Part shown: in pieces, positions 22,541-30,371 of the stretch | Layout: each line of letters starts with the position of its first letter | How positions within the stretch are numbered: the stretch's first letter is position 1 | Source of the DNA: RBG-16-64-43 sp035288225 | GTDB taxonomy: Bacteria; Chloroflexota; Anaerolineae; Anaerolineales; RBG-16-64-43 | Length of the DNA: 30,953 nt | Reading direction: 5' to 3' | NCBI GenBank assembly: GCA_035288225.1 | Contig: DATEAT010000023.1 | Location: 1 to 30,953, forward strand | Notes under the pieces: generated by a model | The model's database searches: none | Told to the model about the DNA's origin: nothing | What the model saw: only the letters and a program-made list of their open reading frames with translations | Position numbers and translations under genes: made by a program

Positions 22541-24043
22541 CTACCCGCCGAGCCCGACCAGCACGGTCAACGACTGACCGACTCGCAGCGGGAACGCTAG
22601 GTCCAAATTGGCGTGCTCCATCGCCTGCGGGGTAGTGTCGAACTTCGCGGCGACAAGGGCAAGCGTGTCTCCCGGTTCAACGGTGTACCGGTAGGCCGAA
22701 CCTCGCGCCTGGCTCACCCCCACCCGCCGCAGCACTTCGAATCCCGCCAGCCCGGTGCGCCCCAAGCGCGCGCTGCGCACCCACAAATCCCGCATCACCC
22801 CGAGTGCCTTGTCCTGCGGATCATAGAGCATGAATCGTTCGATACGATAGTTGCCGTCCGGCTGCTGCTGGTTGGTGACGGTATACGCGCGACCGACAGC
22901 ATCCACTTCGGTGACGATGAACATATGGTCGTATTCGGCGCGCCCGGCGTGAGTGTAGACAAAGTCGCCGGCCTGCAAGGGCCACGCGCCGAAATCGAAC
23001 GTACGGATGCTCTCATGGAATGCGAAGACCTCGTATTGCAGCGGCGGAAAGAGCGACCACGGTCGCTTGTTCGTGGATGGATTGGCCAACCAGTAGTTAT
23101 GCAGGTCGTTCAGCGGGCCGATGCGGGAAGGCAAGAGGCCCGCATCTCGGAGGATCGCCCCGGCCAACGGACCGCACATGTTCGAGGGATCCTCGTACCC
23201 GCCCTGCAGGAAGTCGATGCGGCGCGCCTGAGCGACGGCCTGAGCCTGGTCTTCCGCCAAGTACGTGGCCGCGGCGGCTGGCAGCCGGTCTCTCCATCCC
23301 GGGCGAGGCCAGTCGGCTGGCCACGTTTGGCCTTGCGGGCGCAAATCCTCGTATCCCTGCTTTCGCATCCATTGACAGACGATCGGCCCACCGTGGTGGT
23401 CAGGTTCGGGGATCGCGCTGGCGGTGGGCAGGCCCGAGTACCCGCGAAAGTAGCCGAAGGGGCCGGTCAGTTGCTCACGCGCCGAATCCGAAAGCTCGCG
23501 ATCACCGATCGCAACAGCATGGATGTGAATCCCCGAGCCCTCGCTCAGTTCGCCCCAGTCGCGCAACCAGGCCGCGAATCCGGCGACGCGCAAAGCCCGA
23601 ACCAGCGGCTCGATCTCGCTGTACAGTACGCCCGACCCACCCGGGCGGATGACGGATAGGTCGACCGCGCCTCCGCCGAGGTGCGTGCCAAACGAGGCGG
23701 GACCGTTGTTGCTGTAACTGCCTTGGGTGAGCGCGGGCCCGCGCACATCGATCGGGCCTCCGTATAGGGATTGCGCGTACTCCAGCATGGTCAGCGTCCG
23801 CCGGTTAATCCACTTGCCATTGACTCTGACTCGCGTGTAGTCATCTGCTGGAGCCCGGCAACCTGCAGGCTCCTCGCCGAAATCGCTTTCGCTGGTGGGC
23901 TCCAATAGGAGCGCTTGCACTTGCGTCGGCACCACCTGGCTCGATGCGGGGGTTGATGCAAGCGCTGTGGGAGCTTGAGATGACTCCGCCTTTGCGGAGT
24001 TGCATGCGCTGAGAAGCAATGCGGTCAGGACGCCGGCGCGCAT
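22541..24043 (-). CDS. Multidomain cell-wall lipoprotein: M15-like, cysteine-peptidase-like and LysM domains
   Basis: This 500-residue protein, read from ATG 24043, starts with a short lipoprotein signal, MRAGVLTALLLSAC (lipid Cys14), and a Ser/Thr/Ala/Pro linker to about 55. Residues 75-200 resemble a zinc D,D-peptidase of the M15/VanY type: SFGTHLGGGAVDL supplies H121 and D128 of the HxxGxAxD motif, and GIHIHAV supplies H173 and H175. Residues 280-400 look like a CHAP or NlpC/P60-type cysteine hydrolase, with Cys290 in SNMCGPLAG and His373 in EYDHMFIV. A LysM domain closes the protein (452-496, YTVEPGDTLALVAAKFDTT). It is therefore a likely surface peptidoglycan hydrolase. ATG 24160 (39 more residues) is an alternative start that lies closer to the upstream gene. 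The middle-domain assignment is the least certain part. Confidence 0.72.
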   Translation of the reverse strand: MRAGVLTALLLSACNSAKAESSQAPTALASTPASSQVVPTQVQALLLEPTSESDFGEEPAGCRAPADDYTRVRVNGKWINRRTLTMLEYAQSLYGGPIDVRGPALTQGSYSNNGPASFGTHLGGGAVDLSVIRPGGSGVLYSEIEPLVRALRVAGFAAWLRDWGELSEGSGIHIHAVAIGDRELSDSAREQLTGPFGYFRGYSGLPTASAIPEPDHHGGPIVCQWMRKQGYEDLRPQGQTWPADWPRPGWRDRLPAAAATYLAEDQAQAVAQARRIDFLQGGYEDPSNMCGPLAGAILRDAGLLPSRIGPLNDLHNYWLANPSTNKRPWSLFPPLQYEVFAFHESIRTFDFGAWPLQAGDFVYTHAGRAEYDHMFIVTEVDAVGRAYTVTNQQQPDGNYRIERFMLYDPQDKALGVMRDLWVRSARLGRTGLAGFEVLRRVGVSQARGSAYRYTVEPGDTLALVAAKFDTTPQAMEHANLDLAFPLRVGQSLTVLVGLGG

Positions 24044-24174
24044 TACGAACGCGCCAAGAAATGGCCGCCAACCGCAATGGCCTTGGCCACGCCCGAGCTC
24101 CCGGCCATCCGGCCCATTGCTGGGAGTGTGCGTTCTGAGAGACTCGTTCGCTCCGTGCATCAAGAGCAAGGACC

Positions 24175-25164
24175 TCAGCCGCCGTCCAGGCCGGCCCGGG
24201 CGGCCGCCAGCAGGTTGGCACGCGGAGCAACGATCGGCACAACGCATCCGGTGCCCAGGATCAGGTTGCGCCCCGACATTTGCTGAATCGCATCGCGAGC
24301 TTGATCACGCACGCGTGCGGGATCGCCGCGTACCATCGTCTGCCACTGCTCCCACCCGCCGCATACAACCTTGCGCGCGATGCGCGCGCCGTCCGCCAAC
24401 GCGGGTCCGCATTCGCGGTCGTGCCAGTTCACAATCTGAACCGGGTAGTCGCTCAGCTCGGCAAACATCACCGCCTGTCCATGTAAGTGGAGCATGTTCA
24501 ACCACCCGGCGCTGGCCGCGGACAGCACGCGCAGGTCGAAGGGTCGCCCGTACACCTGATACTCCTGGCCCGCGAGCACCTGAAACGAGGCGTGCTGCGA
24601 CGCCAGGAAGATGCCATCCATCCCAACCTCGAAGCATGCACCGACGAACTCGCAGGTGACGCGGGTGATCGTCTCCAGGCCGGCGGCCACGGCCTCCGGC
24701 CAGCGACGAAGGTGCTCGAGCAGGGTCGCGCCCCCGGCGAGATGGCGCGCCTGCGAGAGAGGGTTGAAGATGGTCTGCAGCACCGGCGTGGTGCCGCCCG
24801 ACGAGCGGCAGATCGTTTTGAGGCAATCGAGTTGCGCGCCAAGAGCCCCTCGCCGTACGTTGAGGTCCGCCAATCGCTCCCAATCGCGCGGCGCCGCAAT
24901 AGCCCGCGTTGTGTAGCGACGCACGCCCTCCGCATCACCCTCCCATACGTCGGTGACGCCCCAATCGCGCACCGAGAAGCTCGAGGCCGGCGTCACCTTG
25001 ATCAGGTCGAAGTCGTACTCCTGCTGAAAGGCCAGGGCCGCACGGGCCAGCCACTGCGGGTCCTGGTCGTCCACCGGGAAGTGCCGCCACAGGGCCACCG
25101 GCACTCGATCCGGCGCCTCGCCTTTCAGTACCGCTTGGAGACGCTCGCGGTGGCTCAAATTCAT
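24175..25164 (-). CDS. Uroporphyrinogen-decarboxylase-like (URO-D superfamily) protein
   Basis: This 329-residue TIM-barrel protein of the URO-D superfamily begins MNLSHRERLQAVLKGEAPDRVPVALWRHFP. Conserved features include QTIFNPLSQARHLAG in the first half, LNMLHLHGQ and VQIVNWHDRECGPALADG in the second half, and NLILGTGCVVP near the end. It lacks the N-terminal MRQAGR segment of haem-pathway HemE, so it is not expected to make coproporphyrinogen. Relatives are corrinoid/CoM methyltransferases and many uncharacterised proteins. ATG 25164 overlaps the TGA of the TPR gene (ATGA), showing co-translation; a GTG three codons earlier has a poorly placed Shine-Dalgarno. No corrinoid protein is nearby, so the methyl-transfer role is unproven. 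Confidence 0.82.
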   Translation of the reverse strand: MNLSHRERLQAVLKGEAPDRVPVALWRHFPVDDQDPQWLARAALAFQQEYDFDLIKVTPASSFSVRDWGVTDVWEGDAEGVRRYTTRAIAAPRDWERLADLNVRRGALGAQLDCLKTICRSSGGTTPVLQTIFNPLSQARHLAGGATLLEHLRRWPEAVAAGLETITRVTCEFVGACFEVGMDGIFLASQHASFQVLAGQEYQVYGRPFDLRVLSAASAGWLNMLHLHGQAVMFAELSDYPVQIVNWHDRECGPALADGARIARKVVCGGWEQWQTMVRGDPARVRDQARDAIQQMSGRNLILGTGCVVPIVAPRANLLAAARAGLDGG

Positions 25165-25565
25165 CGGCGCCACACCTCTTGCTCGAGATTCCAGTCGCCG
25201 TCGCGCAGGTAATGCACGTGGGCAATCGCCAGGCGGTGCAGCATTTGCGCGCGCGTTCGATCACTGAGCCGCTCCGCCAATCGCGCCGCCTCCTCGAACG
25301 CAGGAATCGCCGCCTCTCGTTTGCCCTGCGCGCGCAGCGCCATACCCAGGCCGTACGTGCCCTCCGGGTCATCCGGCGCCAAAGAAGCGCATTGCCCAAA
25401 GGAGGTCTCCGCCTCAGCAAATCGGTGCTCAGCGTAAAGCGCCCACGCCAGGTGCAACACAATCGCCTCGTCGCGGGGGTTTGCCAGCGCGGCTTGGCGC
25501 AGCGAGTCGAGATTCTGGCCCGGTGCCGGGACCTTCGCGGGCACTGGTCGTATGCGCTTCATCAT
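25161..25565 (-). CDS. Small TPR-repeat protein
   Basis: This 134-residue protein has at least two tetratricopeptide repeats: AIVLHLAWALYAEHRFAEAETSFGQCASLAPDDPEGTYGLGMALRAQGKREAAIPAFEEAARL, about residues 34-97. A basic N-terminus and a charged C-terminal helix flank them. There is no signal peptide or enzyme motif, so it is probably a cytoplasmic scaffold or adaptor. AGGAGG lies 5-6 bases before the ATG. It is coupled by a 4-base overlap to the URO-D-like gene, which suggests a shared function that I cannot name. Confidence 0.8.
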   Translation of the reverse strand: MMKRIRPVPAKVPAPGQNLDSLRQAALANPRDEAIVLHLAWALYAEHRFAEAETSFGQCASLAPDDPEGTYGLGMALRAQGKREAAIPAFEEAARLAERLSDRTRAQMLHRLAIAHVHYLRDGDWNLEQEVWRR

Positions 25566-25618
25566 CCCACCTCCTGCGCGAGGAATGCTGCACTTCAGCG
25601 GGGTTGGTCGCCGGCGTC

Positions 25619-25624
25619 ATTGTA
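25619..25624 (-). promoter_or_regulatory. Candidate -10 element for the TPR/URO-D-like/lipoprotein cluster
   Basis: The minus strand reads TACAAT (complement of ATTGTA), about 55 bases before the TPR gene ATG and just after the hairpin that ends the previous transcript. No good -35 sits 16-18 bases upstream, so this is only a weak promoter call. Confidence 0.35.
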
Positions 25625-25701
25625 TCCCACGCACAACTGGCAATGCCGCCGTCACCAGAAGGCATGTGCAGCCGCACACACATCCCGAGCCGAAATGAAC
25701 A

Positions 25702-25731
25702 CACAGGGGCGGCTGATCAGCCGCCCCTGTG
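25702..25731. terminator. Perfect 30-bp palindrome, probable terminator of the DegV gene
   Basis: A flawless inverted repeat with 15-base arms meets at the centre TGATCA, with outer arms CACAGGGGCGGC. It lies 77 bases after the DegV stop in the minus-strand direction and is followed there by TGTTCATTTC, a modest T-rich stretch. It likely ends the degV transcript. Its symmetry also allows a protein-binding or bidirectional role. The remaining 25566-25807 sequence shows no gene. Confidence 0.65.
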
Positions 25732-25807
25732 AGGCGCCGAGGATTTGGGTGCGGGCACAGGCGGCCAGAGCGGTGCGCGGCGCAGGCTCCGCAAGACAAG
25801 AAACGAT

Positions 25808-26653
25808 TCAGGCGGCCGATCGGAAGAAGCCGACCGCCAGGACCCCCGGACCGCCATGCACAACAATTGCCGGCGGCAGCTCGTAGATTGGGATTACCTG
25901 GATGCCCTGCGCGACCGCCAGGTCCGCCGCAATGGCTTCCGCACCCGCGCGAGCATCGGCATGCATCACGCACAGGTGGCTCTCGGTGCTGTGCGGGCAG
26001 AGCTCGGCGACGAGCTCGACTAGGCGACCCACCGCGCGCCTTTTGGTACGCAGTTGTTCGAAGGCCTCCACCCGGCCATCACGCAGCGTGAGGATCGGCT
26101 TGACCTGAAGCAGCCCTCCGACCAATGCCTGAGCGCCGCCGATGCGACCGCCCTTTTGCAGATACTCGAGGGTGTCGACGAGGAAGTAGATCATCTGGCG
26201 CCCAATCATCTCGCGTACCCGGCGCTCCACTTCGGCCGCCGCAAGCCCGGCGTGCGCCCAGGCATGCGCCTGAAGGACCATGGCCGCCATCGGGCCGGCG
26301 ATGCTGCGCGTATCGATGACACGGATGTCCGCGCCGGGGAAATCCTGGGCGGCCACTGTCGCGCCGCGCACCGTTCCAGAGACCTCGGCCGACGGATGAA
26401 GACAGATGATCGAGTGGCCCTGATCCAGGAATCGCTTGAAGTATGGCGCAAAAAGAGCCGGCGGCGGTGCAGCCGTCTTGGGCAGTTCGCGTGCCGCGCG
26501 CAACTTCTGCAGAAAGGTCGCCGTGTCGAGTTCGGAGTCGTCGCGATAAGACTCTTCGCCGAACACGACGATTTGCGGCAACACCGGGATCCCCAACTGC
26601 GCGGTGAGGTCCCGCGGCAGGCCGGCGGTGGTGTCAGTAATGATCTTGACCAT
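25808..26653 (-). CDS. DegV family fatty-acid-binding protein
   Basis: This 281-residue protein matches DegV. The N-terminus VKIITDTTAGLPRDL is the family's opening motif. SYRDDSELDTATFLQKL lies near residues 35-52, the lipid-contact region is LHPSAEVSGTVRGA (84-97), followed by IRVIDTRSIAGPM and YFLVDTLEYLQKGGRIGGA. The VKPILTLRDGRVEAFEQLRTKRRA segment is also typical. In Firmicutes these proteins hand fatty acids to the FakA kinase; no fakA is visible here. The Shine-Dalgarno GGGAGA is well placed. Probably monocistronic, ending at the palindrome downstream. Confidence 0.93.
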   Translation of the reverse strand: MVKIITDTTAGLPRDLTAQLGIPVLPQIVVFGEESYRDDSELDTATFLQKLRAARELPKTAAPPPALFAPYFKRFLDQGHSIICLHPSAEVSGTVRGATVAAQDFPGADIRVIDTRSIAGPMAAMVLQAHAWAHAGLAAAEVERRVREMIGRQMIYFLVDTLEYLQKGGRIGGAQALVGGLLQVKPILTLRDGRVEAFEQLRTKRRAVGRLVELVAELCPHSTESHLCVMHADARAGAEAIAADLAVAQGIQVIPIYELPPAIVVHGGPGVLAVGFFRSAA

Positions 26654-26676
26654 GGGAGTCTCCCGATGAACGCCGA

Positions 26677-26693
26677 GTACTCAACCTGAGTAC
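26677..26693. repeat. Short inverted repeat after the Yip1-like gene
   Basis: GTACTC-N5-GAGTAC forms a 6-bp stem in the 50-bp gap between the Yip1-like stop and the DegV start. It is too short and lacks a T-run, so at most it is a weak terminator or a binding site. Confidence 0.3.
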
Positions 26694-26703
26694 CGGAGCG
26701 ACG

Positions 26704-27249
26704 TTATTGACTGAGGGTCGGCAGGTAGTGCCCCAGCGCAACCAGCGCTCCGCCCAGGACGACAGCCAGAGTGACGGTGGCCGCGATGTACACTAACCAC
26801 CCGATAACGGCCGTCACCAGGGCGCGGCCGGTGCCAAACTCCATGGACTCGCGAATGGCCAGGACGCCCGCGGCAAGCGAAAGGACCCAACCCGCGACGC
26901 GGAAGAGCCAGCCAACGCACGGGATGAACCCCAACAGCGAGAGCAGGCGAGGCGCGCTCGCATAGGCCAGGACCCGCGCCATCTCCCCCACTCCGCTCTT
27001 GCCGCCCAAAACCGTGCCCACCAGGTACGAGATGAGCGCCCACAACAGCCAACCGAAGACTAAGCCGTTGGACCACTCAACCAGCAGGAGCACGACCGGG
27101 CGCGCCGTGCCAACCGCACTTCCCACCGCGGCCAGCAGCGAGACCACGATGGCGATGATCGCCGCCTCACCCGACAGCCTCGGCGTATCGGCCGCCTCCC
27201 GGAAAAGCTTGGCATCCAAACGAATCGCCCGCAGCACACGATCGATCAT
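26704..27249 (-). CDS. Yip1-domain-like integral membrane protein
   Basis: This 181-residue protein has a soluble N-terminus (MIDRVLRAIRLDAKLFREAADTP) and four to five hydrophobic helices: AIIAIVVSLLAAVGSAV, LVFGWLLWALISYLVGTVLGG, LLSLLGFIPCVGWLFRVAGWVLSLAAGVLAI and WLVYIAATVTLAVVLGGALVAL. The layout and the GGxSGxGEMARVLAYASAP loop resemble Yip1/DUF1282 membrane proteins of unknown role. ATG 27249 has AAGAGG four bases upstream. The longer frame to 27354 adds an Arg/Pro-rich N-terminus with no supporting ribosome site. It is divergent from alaS. Confidence 0.75.
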   Translation of the reverse strand: MIDRVLRAIRLDAKLFREAADTPRLSGEAAIIAIVVSLLAAVGSAVGTARPVVLLLVEWSNGLVFGWLLWALISYLVGTVLGGKSGVGEMARVLAYASAPRLLSLLGFIPCVGWLFRVAGWVLSLAAGVLAIRESMEFGTGRALVTAVIGWLVYIAATVTLAVVLGGALVALGHYLPTLSQ

Positions 27250-27553
27250 GAGACCTCTTGGCAGCCAATGGATGAACCGACTCTGCCTCAGAAGAGGTAA
27301 CACCGGGCGCGCAGGGCGGTTTCGCCAACGGCCGAGCGAATCGCCTATCCACACCTCGCCCGAACCCGGCTCATCGCCCTTTGGCAGCCTGCCCGTCGAC
27401 GAAGTTGATATGAATCGCGACCGGCGGCATCGTTGCGATCAAGTAGACGCATGGCGCGCAGCCGTGCCGCGTCTGAGAATGTGGAACGACGTGTCCAGAA
27501 TTGATTTCCCTCAACCCATCGCTTATAATCTGCCCACTCGGTCCGGAGGATGG
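27250..27553. other. Divergent intergenic region between Yip1-like gene and alaS
   Basis: These 304 bp carry the alaS promoter and Shine-Dalgarno at the right end and the Yip1-like ribosome site at the left end. No T-box, tRNA or other structured RNA was recognised, and no good promoter was found for the minus-strand gene. Small open frames here look like non-coding GC-rich sequence. Confidence 0.5.
27501..27529 (+). promoter_or_regulatory. Near-consensus sigma70 promoter of alaS
   Basis: TTGATT (27501-27506), a 17-base spacer and a perfect TATAAT (27524-27529) lie 24 bases before the alaS ATG. The transcript would have a leader of only about 17 bases carrying GGAGG at 27545-27549. Confidence 0.8.
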
Positions 27554-30325
27554 ATGCCCAAGTCGAAGCCAACAACGCACGCCTCTACCACGCCCAAGGG
27601 TGCCACACCCATGAGTGGCGCGGAAATTCGCCGTGCGTTCCTCGAGTTCTTCGCGGACAACGGGCACACCATTGTCCCGTCCTCGTCCTTGGTGCCTGGC
27701 GGCGACCAGACGCTGCTATTCACCAACGCCGGTATGGTCCAGTTCAAGGACGTGTTCCTCGGCCAGGACCACCGCCCCTACACGCGCGCGACCACCGCCC
27801 AGCGCTGCATGCGCGTCTCGGGCAAACACAACGACCTCGAGAACGTCGGCCCCAGCCCGCGCCACCATACCTTTTTCGAGATGTTGGGCAATTTCTCGTT
27901 TGGCGATTACTTCAAGCGCGACGCGATTCGCCTGGCCTATGCGTGCCTGACTCAGGTCTACAAGCTCCCACCCGAGCGGCTGTACTTCACCGTACACGAA
28001 AGTGATGATGAGGCGTATCGCATCTGGCTCGACGACATTCGCGTCCCGAAGGAACGCATCGCCCGCATGGGCGACAAAACCAACTTCTGGCAGATGGCCG
28101 ACGTTGGGCCGTGCGGGCCGACCTCCGAGATCCATTACGACTTCACCCCCGAACGCGGATTGCTGCATGGCGCAGAGTTGCTGTATCACCTGGACGACAA
28201 CCCCGACGGGCGGTTTCTGGAAGTGTGGAACCTGGTGTTCATGCAATTCAATCAGGCCCCGGATGGCAGCCGGACGCCCTTGCCTGCGCCGGGAGTGGAT
28301 ACAGGCATGGGGCTCGAGCGTCTGACAATGCTCGTCCAGGGGCAATCCAATACCTACGATACCGATCTCTTCACGCCGATCCTCGACAGCATCCAGCGAA
28401 TGGCGGGCCATACACGGGAACAACGCCAGGCGATGACGACCGCCTACCGGGTCGTTGCCGACCACGCTCGCGCTGCGACCTTCCTCATCAGCGATGGCGT
28501 CGTGCCAGGCAACCTGGGTCGGAATTACGTGGCACGCATGATCATTCGGCGAGCAGCACGCTTCGGATCGAAACTGGGGTTCACCGAGCCTTTCCTGGCG
28601 CGCGTTGCAGAGAGCGTCATCCGCGAGTTCGGCGAGGCGTATCCTGAAATCGTGAAGTCGCAAGAGGTGGTCGGCCGCACTCTGACCCTTGAGGAGAATC
28701 GTTTTCGCCGCACGGTGGACGTGGGCATCGACAACCTCGAGCAGACGCTCAAGACCTACCAGGCGCACGGGACCAAGACCCTTTCGGGCGAGGATGCGTT
28801 CCGCCTGTACGCCACCTACGGACTGCCGCTGGAGATAACGCGTGATGTGGTCCGCGAACGCGGGATGGAGGTGGATGAGGCTGGGTTCCGCGGAGCAATG
28901 GACAGCCACCGCGAAGCCTCGGGCGCAGGACAGGCCATGGGCGAATTGGGCGGGGAGGATGTGGCGATCTACCGCACCCTGCGTGAGCAATTGGTGGCCG
29001 AGGGTGTGTTGCCGGAGAGTGGGGTGGAATACGACCCGTATTCTGGATTCGAAGTTGTTGAACCGATCCTGGCCATTCTCAAGGGTGGTCTGCGAGTGAG
29101 CGAGGCCGTGGTCGGCGATAAGGTGGAGATCGTCCTGGGGCGGACTTGCTTCTACCTCGAAGCGGGCGGGCAGGTAGCCGACTCGGGCGAGTTGCGCTCC
29201 AACAACCCGGCCTCGGATGAGGTCAAATGGCAGGTCACCGTTGGCGACGTGCGCCGCCCTGCCGCCGGGATGATGGTTCACACGGGTGAGGTGACTGAGG
29301 GCCGGGTGCGCCAAGGCGACCTGGCCACTGCGGCCGTTGACGAAGAGCGGCGTTGGGACATCATGCGCAACCATACCGCCACTCACCTGCTGCATGCGGA
29401 ACTGCGCTTCGTTCTCGGCAATCACGTGCGGCAGGCCGGCTCCCTGGTTGCGCCCGACCGCCTGCGATTCGATTTCACCCATCCCACCATGGTCAGCCAG
29501 CAGGATTTGGAGCGTATCGAGCGCTTTGTCAACGAGGCCATCCTCGCGAATTACTCCGTCAGCACCGCCCTCAAACCGCGCGAACGGGCCATCAGCGAAG
29601 GCGCCATGGCGCTCTTCGGAGAGAAATACGGCGAGACCGTGCGAACCATCGCCATCGGCGAGCCCGAGATCTTCTCGCATGAGTTGTGCGGAGGAACGCA
29701 CGTTTTCCAGACCGCAGACATCGGACCCTTCCTCATCGTGAGCGAGAACAGTGTGGCCGCTGGCGTGCGGCGCATCGAAGCTGTAACGGGGCACGCGGCG
29801 GTCGACCTGCTGCAAGACCGCAATCGCACCCTGCAGAACGCGGCCACCCACCTCGGCGTGGGCGTGGACCAACTCGACCAGAAGGTTCGAGAAGTGATTG
29901 AGGACCTTGATCGAACGCGGCGGGAGGTCCTGCACCAGCGCCAGGAAATGGCGCGGCGCGAGTTCGAAGGAGCGATGGACCACCCGCAGTCCATTGCCGG
30001 CGTCCCCGTTGTCACCGCATCGGTGGCCATGGCAGATGCCGACACCTTGCGCCTGCTGGCAGATGCCTTCCGCAAGCGCTACCCATCCGGCGTGGTGGCC
30101 GTGGCGGCCGCGCCCGAGGGCAAGCCAACCCTGGTGGTGGCCGTGAGCGAGGATCTCATTCAACGCGGAGTGAACGCCGCGGATCTGGCACGCGCCGCGG
30201 CGAAGATCCTTGGCGGAGGCGGGGGCGGGCGGCCCACCTTGGCCCAGGCCGGCGGCACCGATCCGTCACGCATGGCTGAGGCGCTCCAGGCCGTCAGCCA
30301 GATGGTTGCGGGCGCGCTCTCCTGA
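27554..30325 (+). CDS. alaS: Alanyl-tRNA synthetase
   Basis: This 923-residue class II synthetase has an N-terminal catalytic core: FLEFFADNGHTIVPSSSLVPGGD, AQRCMRVSGKHNDLENVG and RHHTFFEMLGNFSFGDYFK, followed by the WNLVFMQFNQ and DTGMGLERL motifs. The editing domain shows the zinc-type site HTATHLLH and CGGTHVFQ. The oligomerisation C-Ala domain ends with a Gly-rich GGGGGGRPTLAQAGG. The chosen ATG at 27554 follows GGAGG by 4 bases and gives 19 extra Lys/Thr/Pro-rich residues before the usual MSGAEIRRAF start; the ATG at 27611 has no ribosome site. Length is near the bacterial norm of about 880. It charges tRNA-Ala and is housekeeping. The upstream promoter supports expression as a separate unit. 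Confidence 0.97.
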   Translation: MPKSKPTTHASTTPKGATPMSGAEIRRAFLEFFADNGHTIVPSSSLVPGGDQTLLFTNAGMVQFKDVFLGQDHRPYTRATTAQRCMRVSGKHNDLENVGPSPRHHTFFEMLGNFSFGDYFKRDAIRLAYACLTQVYKLPPERLYFTVHESDDEAYRIWLDDIRVPKERIARMGDKTNFWQMADVGPCGPTSEIHYDFTPERGLLHGAELLYHLDDNPDGRFLEVWNLVFMQFNQAPDGSRTPLPAPGVDTGMGLERLTMLVQGQSNTYDTDLFTPILDSIQRMAGHTREQRQAMTTAYRVVADHARAATFLISDGVVPGNLGRNYVARMIIRRAARFGSKLGFTEPFLARVAESVIREFGEAYPEIVKSQEVVGRTLTLEENRFRRTVDVGIDNLEQTLKTYQAHGTKTLSGEDAFRLYATYGLPLEITRDVVRERGMEVDEAGFRGAMDSHREASGAGQAMGELGGEDVAIYRTLREQLVAEGVLPESGVEYDPYSGFEVVEPILAILKGGLRVSEAVVGDKVEIVLGRTCFYLEAGGQVADSGELRSNNPASDEVKWQVTVGDVRRPAAGMMVHTGEVTEGRVRQGDLATAAVDEERRWDIMRNHTATHLLHAELRFVLGNHVRQAGSLVAPDRLRFDFTHPTMVSQQDLERIERFVNEAILANYSVSTALKPRERAISEGAMALFGEKYGETVRTIAIGEPEIFSHELCGGTHVFQTADIGPFLIVSENSVAAGVRRIEAVTGHAAVDLLQDRNRTLQNAATHLGVGVDQLDQKVREVIEDLDRTRREVLHQRQEMARREFEGAMDHPQSIAGVPVVTASVAMADADTLRLLADAFRKRYPSGVVAVAAAPEGKPTLVVAVSEDLIQRGVNAADLARAAAKILGGGGGGRPTLAQAGGTDPSRMAEALQAVSQMVAGALS

Positions 30326-30371
30326 GCAGCCCCCGGCCGTGCGAGCACAGCCGCCAGGATAGCGGCAGCGC

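Noticed and set aside
22055..22600. Plus-strand frames in the folD upstream region
   Set aside because: They overlap folD antisense, have Arg/Pro/Ser-rich composition and no ribosome site. The TATATT stretch nearby lacks a matching -35 at proper spacing.
27716..30163. 815-codon open frame on the strand opposite alaS
   Set aside because: It is a GC-driven shadow of alaS with no family resemblance and no ribosome site.
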